Assembly: GCF_004364555.1 (NCBI RefSeq) | Contig: NZ_SOAM01000004.1 | Location: 248,001 to 312,000 of the forward strand | Length of the DNA: 64,000 bases | Reading direction: 5' to 3' | Source of the DNA: Amnibacterium kyonggiense | GTDB taxonomy: Bacteria; Actinomycetota; Actinomycetes; Actinomycetales; Microbacteriaceae | Shown here: one piece after another, positions 59,581 to 64,000 of the stretch | Position numbering within the stretch: position 1 is the stretch's first letter | Layout: every line of letters begins with the position of its first letter | Notes under the pieces: model-generated | What the model was told of the DNA's origin: nothing | Seen by the model: only the letters and a program-made list of their open reading frames with translations | The model's database searches: none | Position numbers and translations under genes: made by a program

Positions 59581-62313
59581 CTACGCCTTCTTCGTCGCGC
59601 GCTTCGTGGTCGTGGTGCGCTTCGCCGGCGTGCGGGCCGTCGTCTTCTTCTTCGGCGCCGGACCCTTCGCGCGCTTGTCGGCCAGGAGCTGCTTGGCCCG
59701 CTCGAAGTCGACGGCCTCCACATCCTCGCCGCGCGGGATGGTCGCGTTCGTCTCGCCGTCGGTGACGTAGGCGCCGAAGCGGCCGTCCTTGATGCGGATC
59801 GGCTTGCCGCTCACCGGGTCGGCGTCGAACTCCTTCAGCGCCGACGACGCACGGCGCGCGCCGTACTTCGGCTGCGCGAACAGCTCGAGTGCCCCGGGGA
59901 GGTCGACGGAGAAGATGCTGTCCTCGTCGGGCAGCGTCCGGGTGTCCGTCCCCTTCTTCAGGTAGGGCCCGTAGCGGCCGTTCTGCGCCGTGATCGGCTC
60001 GCCGCTCTCCGGGTCCTCCCCGACGGTGCGGGGCAGCGCCAGCAGCTGCACGGCGGTGTCGAGGTCGACCGTGTCGGGCGACATCGACTTGAAGAGGGAC
60101 GCGGTCCGCGGCTTCGGCGCGGTCTTCGCCGCCTTGCCGGTCGGCACCTCGTCCTCCGGGATCACCTCGGTGACGTAGGGGCCGAACCGGCCGTCCTTCG
60201 CGACGAGCGTGCGGCCCGTCTCCGGGTGCTGTCCGAGGACGCGGTCCTCCTGCGGCGGGGCGTCGACGAGCTCGCGCGCCTTCGCCGGGGTCAGCTCGTC
60301 CGGCGCCAGGTCCGGCGGCAGGTTCACGCGCCGCACGGCGGGCTCCCCCTCGGCGAGCTGCCCGGTCTCCGGGTCGACGACCGGCTCGGTCGGCTCCGCC
60401 ACCTCGAGGTAGGGGCCGTACCGGCCGATGCGGAGCGTGATCCCGTCGCCGACCGGCACCGAGTTGATGCTCTTCGCGTCGATCTCGCCGAGGTTGTCGA
60501 CGACGGAGCGCAGGCCGGGGTGTCCGGTGTGCCCGAAGTAGAACTCGCGCAGCCAGTCGACGCGCTCGGCGTCGCCGTCGGCGATGCGGTCGAGGTCGTT
60601 CTCCATCTCGGCGGTGAAGTCGTAGGCGACGAGCTCGGTGAAGAACTCCTCGAGCAGCTTCACGACCGAGAACGCGATCCAGTTCGGCACGAGCTGGGTG
60701 CCGCGCGGGACGACGTAGTTGCGGTCGACGATGGTCGAGAGGATCGAGGCGTAGGTGGAGGGCCGCCCGATGCCGAGCTCCTCCAGCTTCTTCACGAGGC
60801 TCGCCTCCGTGTACCGCGGCGGCGGGGAGGTCTCGTGGCCGTTCGCGGTCGGCTCGGAGGGGGTCAGCGCCTGCCCCTGCACGAGCTGCGGGAGGCGCTC
60901 GTCGTCACCGTCGGCGTCGCGATCCTCGTCGCGCCCCTCCTCGTACGCCGCGAGGAAACCGCGCACCGTGATCACGGTGCCGCTCGCCGAGAACTCGGCA
61001 TCGCGGCCGCCCGCCGTCAGGCCGACGACGACGGTGGCCGTCGAGCCGGTCGCGTCGATCATCTGCGAGGCGACGGTCCGCCGCCAGATCAGGTCGTAGA
61101 GCCGCTGCTCGGTCGAGGTCAGGGTGCCGCGCAGGGAGTCCGGCGTCGGGAACACCTCACCGGAGGGGCGGATGGCCTCGTGCGCCTCCTGCGCGTTCTT
61201 CGACTTGCCCGTGTAGATGCGCGGGGCGTCCGGCACGGTGTCCGCGCCGTACAGGGCACGGGCCTGCGACCGGGCCGCCTGCGTCGCCTGCGACGACAGC
61301 GAGGGCGAGTCGGTGCGCATGTACGTGATGTGGCCGTTCTCGTACAGGCTCTGCGCGACGGACATCGTCTGCTTCGCGCTGAAGCGGAGCTTGCGCGCCG
61401 CCTCCTGCTGCAGGGTGCTCGTCGTGAACGGCGCGGCCGGGCGACGGCGGTAGGGCTTCGTCTCGAGCGAGACGACGCGCGCCGTCGGGGACTCCGCCTC
61501 GATGGCGGCCACGAGGGCGCGGGCCCCCGCCTCGTCGAGCACGACCGCGTCGGTCCGCAGCGCGCCGCGGTCGTCGAAGTCGCGGCTCCCCGAAGCGACG
61601 CGCTTGCCGTCGATCCGCTGCAGGCGGGCGCCGAACGCGGACCCTCCTGAGGCTCTCGAGGGGCTGCCGCCCTCCGGAGCGAAGCGTGCGAGCACGTCCC
61701 AGTAGGACGCGGAGACGAACGCGAGGCGCTCGCGCTCCCGGTCGACCACGAGCCGCGTGGCCGCGGACTGGACGCGACCGGCGGAGAGGCCCGGCCCGAC
61801 CTTGCGCCACAGCACCGGCGAGACCTCGTAGCCGTAGAGGCGGTCGAGGATGCGCCGGGTCTCCTGCGCGTCGACGAGCGCGGTGTCGAGCTCGCGGGTG
61901 TTGTCCCGCGCCTTCGTGATCGCATCCTTGGTGATCTCGTGGAACACCATCCGGCGCACGGGGACCTTCGGCTTCAGCACCTCGAGGAGGTGCCACGCGA
62001 TGGCCTCGCCCTCGCGGTCCTCATCAGTCGCGAGGTAGAGCTCGTCGGCGTCCTTGAGCGCGCGCTTCAGATCCGCGACCGTCTTCTTCTTCTGGTCGGA
62101 GACGACGTAGTAGGGCTCGAACCCGTTGTCGACGTCGACGGAGAACTTGCCCATCGACCCCTTCTTCAGCTCGGGCGGAAGGTTCTTCGGCTCGATGAGG
62201 TCCCGGATGTGCCCGACCGAGGCCTGGACCTCGTAGTCGGGTCCCAGGTACTTGCCGATCGTCTTCGCCTTGGCCGGCGACTCGACGATGACGAGCTTCT
62301 TGCTTCCGGGCAT
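59581..62313 (-). CDS. topA: DNA topoisomerase I
   Basis: A 910-residue type IA topoisomerase relaxing negative supercoils. The toprim domain opens with KKLVIVESPAKAKTIGKYLG and ATDEDREGEAIAWHLLE. The catalytic tyrosine is Y331 in HITYMRTDSPS. About 300 residues of C-terminal repeats (RFGPYVTE, RYGPYLKK, RFGAYVTD) lack zinc cysteines, and a Lys/Thr/Arg tail (KKTTARTPAKRTTTTKRATKKA, in part) ends the protein. The ATG at 62313 has GAGGAGG 5 nt upstream; an in-frame GTG at 62319 has no room for a ribosome-binding site. Confidence 0.96.
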   Translation of the reverse strand: MPGSKKLVIVESPAKAKTIGKYLGPDYEVQASVGHIRDLIEPKNLPPELKKGSMGKFSVDVDNGFEPYYVVSDQKKKTVADLKRALKDADELYLATDEDREGEAIAWHLLEVLKPKVPVRRMVFHEITKDAITKARDNTRELDTALVDAQETRRILDRLYGYEVSPVLWRKVGPGLSAGRVQSAATRLVVDRERERLAFVSASYWDVLARFAPEGGSPSRASGGSAFGARLQRIDGKRVASGSRDFDDRGALRTDAVVLDEAGARALVAAIEAESPTARVVSLETKPYRRRPAAPFTTSTLQQEAARKLRFSAKQTMSVAQSLYENGHITYMRTDSPSLSSQATQAARSQARALYGADTVPDAPRIYTGKSKNAQEAHEAIRPSGEVFPTPDSLRGTLTSTEQRLYDLIWRRTVASQMIDATGSTATVVVGLTAGGRDAEFSASGTVITVRGFLAAYEEGRDEDRDADGDDERLPQLVQGQALTPSEPTANGHETSPPPRYTEASLVKKLEELGIGRPSTYASILSTIVDRNYVVPRGTQLVPNWIAFSVVKLLEEFFTELVAYDFTAEMENDLDRIADGDAERVDWLREFYFGHTGHPGLRSVVDNLGEIDAKSINSVPVGDGITLRIGRYGPYLEVAEPTEPVVDPETGQLAEGEPAVRRVNLPPDLAPDELTPAKARELVDAPPQEDRVLGQHPETGRTLVAKDGRFGPYVTEVIPEDEVPTGKAAKTAPKPRTASLFKSMSPDTVDLDTAVQLLALPRTVGEDPESGEPITAQNGRYGPYLKKGTDTRTLPDEDSIFSVDLPGALELFAQPKYGARRASSALKEFDADPVSGKPIRIKDGRFGAYVTDGETNATIPRGEDVEAVDFERAKQLLADKRAKGPAPKKKTTARTPAKRTTTTKRATKKA

Positions 62314-62447
62314 GGCCACCTCCTCGCCGTACTCCCGACGCCCCCGTCATGACCGGCCCGCACCAGCGCGGCCGGGGGCCGGTCCCGCACACCATACACA
62401 CGGCGCCGACACCCGTCGGCCGCTCGCGCTCGGCCCCCACCCCTGCT

Positions 62448-62789
62448 TCAGGGCGCGCGAGGCGGCCCGGCGAGGGCGTCCGCAGCCACCGGGATCCCGA
62501 GGACGACCGTCGACGCGCGCACCCGGACGAGCACGCCCCGCTGCGCGCAGCGGTCGAGCCGCAGCCCGGCGTCCGCGACGAGGTCGGCGGCCCGCCCGCA
62601 CGGCGTGCCGGTGGCGTTGCCGAGCGCGACGTCCGCCCCGGCGAGCGCCGCCGCGTCGGCGGCCGCGACCACGCGCCGGTGGGCGTCGAGGACGACCGCG
62701 GCCGCCGCCGCGAGGACGAACACGGCGATCACGGCCGCGATCACCGCCGCGGCGAGGGCGGTCCCGGCGCCGCCCTCCCGGTCGGTCAC
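62448..62789 (-). CDS. Rv3654c/TadE-like Tad-locus protein
   Basis: A 113-residue small membrane protein of the Rv3654c/TadE-like group. One N-terminal hydrophobic helix (GTALAAAVIAAVIAVFVLAAAAAVVLDAH, in part) precedes ADAAALAGADVALG, the usual Ala-rich helix of pseudopilins, and two cysteines (GTPCGRA, DRCAQ). The GTG at 62789 overlaps the TadE stop by four bases. It is probably a minor pilin or assembly factor of the Tad pilus and ends the locus before topA. Confidence 0.85.
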   Translation of the reverse strand: MTDREGGAGTALAAAVIAAVIAVFVLAAAAAVVLDAHRRVVAAADAAALAGADVALGNATGTPCGRAADLVADAGLRLDRCAQRGVLVRVRASTVVLGIPVAADALAGPPRAP

Positions 62790-63103
62790 GGCGTGACGCC
62801 GGCCAGCGCGCACGCCGTCGCGTCGACGGGCACCGGGAGGCCGAGCAGCGGCACCTCCCGCCGCACGGTCGCGCAGACGGTCTCGCGGCGTCGCTCCGTG
62901 CCGGTGACCCCGGACGGCAGCGGCTGCCCGACGGCCGCGGCGCGGGCGGCCTGCGCCGCGGCGTCGACGACGCGCAGCCGCTCGACCCCGATCCGGAGGC
63001 CGCCGAGGCAGGCCGCCAGCACGAGCAGCACCGCCGGCACGGCGACCGCGAACTCGGCGGTCACCGTGCCGCGCTCCCCGTCAGCTCGGCGCGGCGAGCG
63101 CAC
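62786..63103 (-). CDS. TadE-like pilus assembly protein
   Basis: A 105-residue TadE-family pseudopilin. GERGTVTAEFAVAVPAVLLVLA is the Tad signature, with the conserved Glu at +5 of the prepilin-type site and a single membrane helix. Cysteines in VCATV and DATACALAG match the family. The GTG at 63103 overlaps the preceding pilin gene by 23 nt; no better start is visible. Confidence 0.82.
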   Translation of the reverse strand: MRSPRRADGERGTVTAEFAVAVPAVLLVLAACLGGLRIGVERLRVVDAAAQAARAAAVGQPLPSGVTGTERRRETVCATVRREVPLLGLPVPVDATACALAGVTP

Positions 63104-63260
63104 GGGTGATGAGGCCGAGCAGCAGGCCGCGGACCTCGTCGCTCCGCAGCACCACCACGAGCAGCGCCGCGAAGCCGACGGCGGCGATCGTCGCGATCGC
63201 GTACTCGGCGGTGACGGCGCCCTCCTCGTCGATCCGACCGGACAGCGGTTCCCTGTGCAT
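63081..63260 (-). CDS. DUF4244 Flp-type pilin
   Basis: A 59-residue protein: MHREPLSGRIDEEGAVTAEY, then one hydrophobic helix (AIATIAAVGFAALLVVVL) and a short tail ending TRALAAPS. This is the DUF4244 family, the Flp-like major pilin of the actinobacterial Tad pilus (Rv3656c relative, from memory). It starts at the ATG at 63260. It lies downstream of a TadC-like gene and upstream of TadE on the same strand. Confidence 0.85.
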   Translation of the reverse strand: MHREPLSGRIDEEGAVTAEYAIATIAAVGFAALLVVVLRSDEVRGLLLGLITRALAAPS

Positions 63261-63342
63261 CCCGTACCTCTTTCACTGCGTCTTCTCGGCGCACGTCGAT
63301 CCCGGCACGGGCAGGACCATCCTGCGCCGCCCCGGTCCCGGA

Positions 63343-64000
63343 TCACAGCGGGACGGCTGTGGAGGAGAGGACCGCCAGCCCGACGGGCAGCGCACCGAGC
63401 ACCAGGAACGAGGGCAGCACCAGCAGACCGAGCGGGAGCAGGAGCCGCACGGCCAGCACCTCCGCGCGGATCCGGGCCGCCGCCAGCGCCGCTCCGCGCA
63501 CGCGGTCCGCCTCAGCGGCCAGCAGCGCCACGACCGGGAGCCCGGCCGTCGCGGCGAAGCGCAGCACCGCCTCGAGCTCGTCGGACGGCTCGAGCACCGC
63601 GCCCGTGCCCTCGGCCGCCTCCGCGGCCAGCCGCCGGGCCGTCGACACCGGGAGGCCGGCGCCGACAGCGGTGCGCACCAGCTCGAGGTCCAGTCCGGCG
63701 GTCCAGGTCGTGCGCCGGGCGTCGCGGATGAGGCGGCGACTCCAGACGGCCGCGGCGGCGAGCAGCCCGCCGCCGATGAGGAGGGCGAGCGCCCCCGGTG
63801 GGGACACCAGCACCCTCGGGACGTCGAACCCGAACGCCCAGCCGAGCAGCGCGGTGGCGGGCGGCAGCAGGAGCACGAGGCGGGCGCTCGCGACCGGTCC
63901 GGCCATCGAGGCGGCCACCGCCCGGTGGAGCTCGGCGGTCCGGCGCGCGCCCGTCGCGGCCGTGCGGACGGCCGCGGCGAGGGGTGCGCCGGTCTCGGCC
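63343..64000 (-). CDS. Type II secretion system F / TadC-like protein (partial)
   Basis: The reading frame is open from the window edge (63999) to the stop at 63343, giving about 218 C-terminal residues. It shows the T2SSF pattern: two F domains and hydrophobic helices (LVLLLPPATALLGWAFGF, LLLPLGLLVLPSFLVLG) with the family stretch LRFAATAGLPVVALLAAEADRVRGAALAA. It is an inner-membrane platform protein for the Tad pilus, here cut at its N-terminus. The pilin genes follow on the same strand. Confidence 0.85.
   Translation of the reverse strand, partial: AETGAPLAAAVRTAATGARRTAELHRAVAASMAGPVASARLVLLLPPATALLGWAFGFDVPRVLVSPPGALALLIGGGLLAAAAVWSRRLIRDARRTTWTAGLDLELVRTAVGAGLPVSTARRLAAEAAEGTGAVLEPSDELEAVLRFAATAGLPVVALLAAEADRVRGAALAAARIRAEVLAVRLLLPLGLLVLPSFLVLGALPVGLAVLSSTAVPL

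Noticed and set aside
62314-62319. GTG start of topA two codons upstream
   Set aside because: The GAGGAGG sequence abuts this GTG, leaving no spacing; the ATG at 62313 is placed correctly.

Overview
The window is chromosomal DNA of very high G+C from an actinomycete. The best fit is the family Microbacteriaceae (Leifsonia, Curtobacterium, Clavibacter or Microbacterium type), inferred from gene content and order: a topA-tmk-holB-S33 peptidase run beside a Tad pilus locus that has a DUF4244 pilin and an Rv3654c-like protein, the sdhCDAB order, an FMN-riboswitch ribD-ribE-ribBA-ribH operon, and many GTG starts. No phage, insertion sequence, integron or CRISPR array is visible. Base composition and coding style are uniform, so nothing clearly looks foreign.

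Layout. (1) 1-8,656: nucleoside salvage, with deoA (cut by the left edge), an adenosine-type deaminase, a BMP-lipoprotein ABC importer (two permeases, double ATPase, lipoprotein) and cdd. (2) 8,739-13,615: manC, then sdhCDAB. (3) 13,775-25,577: a secreted propeller-like protein of unknown function, an XRE/MmyB regulator, two alpha/beta hydrolases, an SDR, ptsI, a YihY membrane protein, exonuclease III, trpS and a DAO-type flavoprotein. (4) 25,628-29,265: the riboflavin operon behind its FMN riboswitch. (5) 29,322-43,736: carbohydrate use, with ribokinase and TetR, a sugar MFS porter, two GH3 glycosidases, LacI and rhaI-rhaD-rhaB-lldD. (6) 43,792-49,746: a lactonase, an ABC1/AarF protein, a CitE-like lyase, IclR and an MHS symporter. 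(7) 49,876-55,534: an ABC exporter, a succinate-semialdehyde-type dehydrogenase, nicotinamidase, a D-Ala-D-Ala carboxypeptidase and tRNA-Thr(CGU). (8) 55,594-64,000: TetR, S33 peptidase, holB, tmk, topA and part of a Tad pilus locus, cut by the right edge.

How genes work together. The nucleoside genes form an import-and-salvage set. Region 5 reads as a glycoside pathway: GH3 enzymes release sugars, and L-rhamnose goes through RhaI, RhaB and the fused RhaD to DHAP and lactaldehyde/lactate, with LldD feeding pyruvate. Within operons, genes are often coupled by 1- or 4-base overlaps (ATGA, GTGA, TGATG).

Two sequence-level patterns are not explained by gene annotation. First, about fourteen genes have a -10-like hexamer (TANNNT or CANGAT), in most cases exactly 6 nt before the start codon, which predicts widespread leaderless mRNAs. 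Second, long near-perfect palindromes recur at the 3' ends of genes, in at least two sequence families (three copies sharing GATACGGAGATCCG, two sharing GCTCACGCTTC). Several candidate operators and one possible CTG start are also described. I did not find a clearly new multi-gene system; the leaderless pattern and the palindrome families are the strongest leads.
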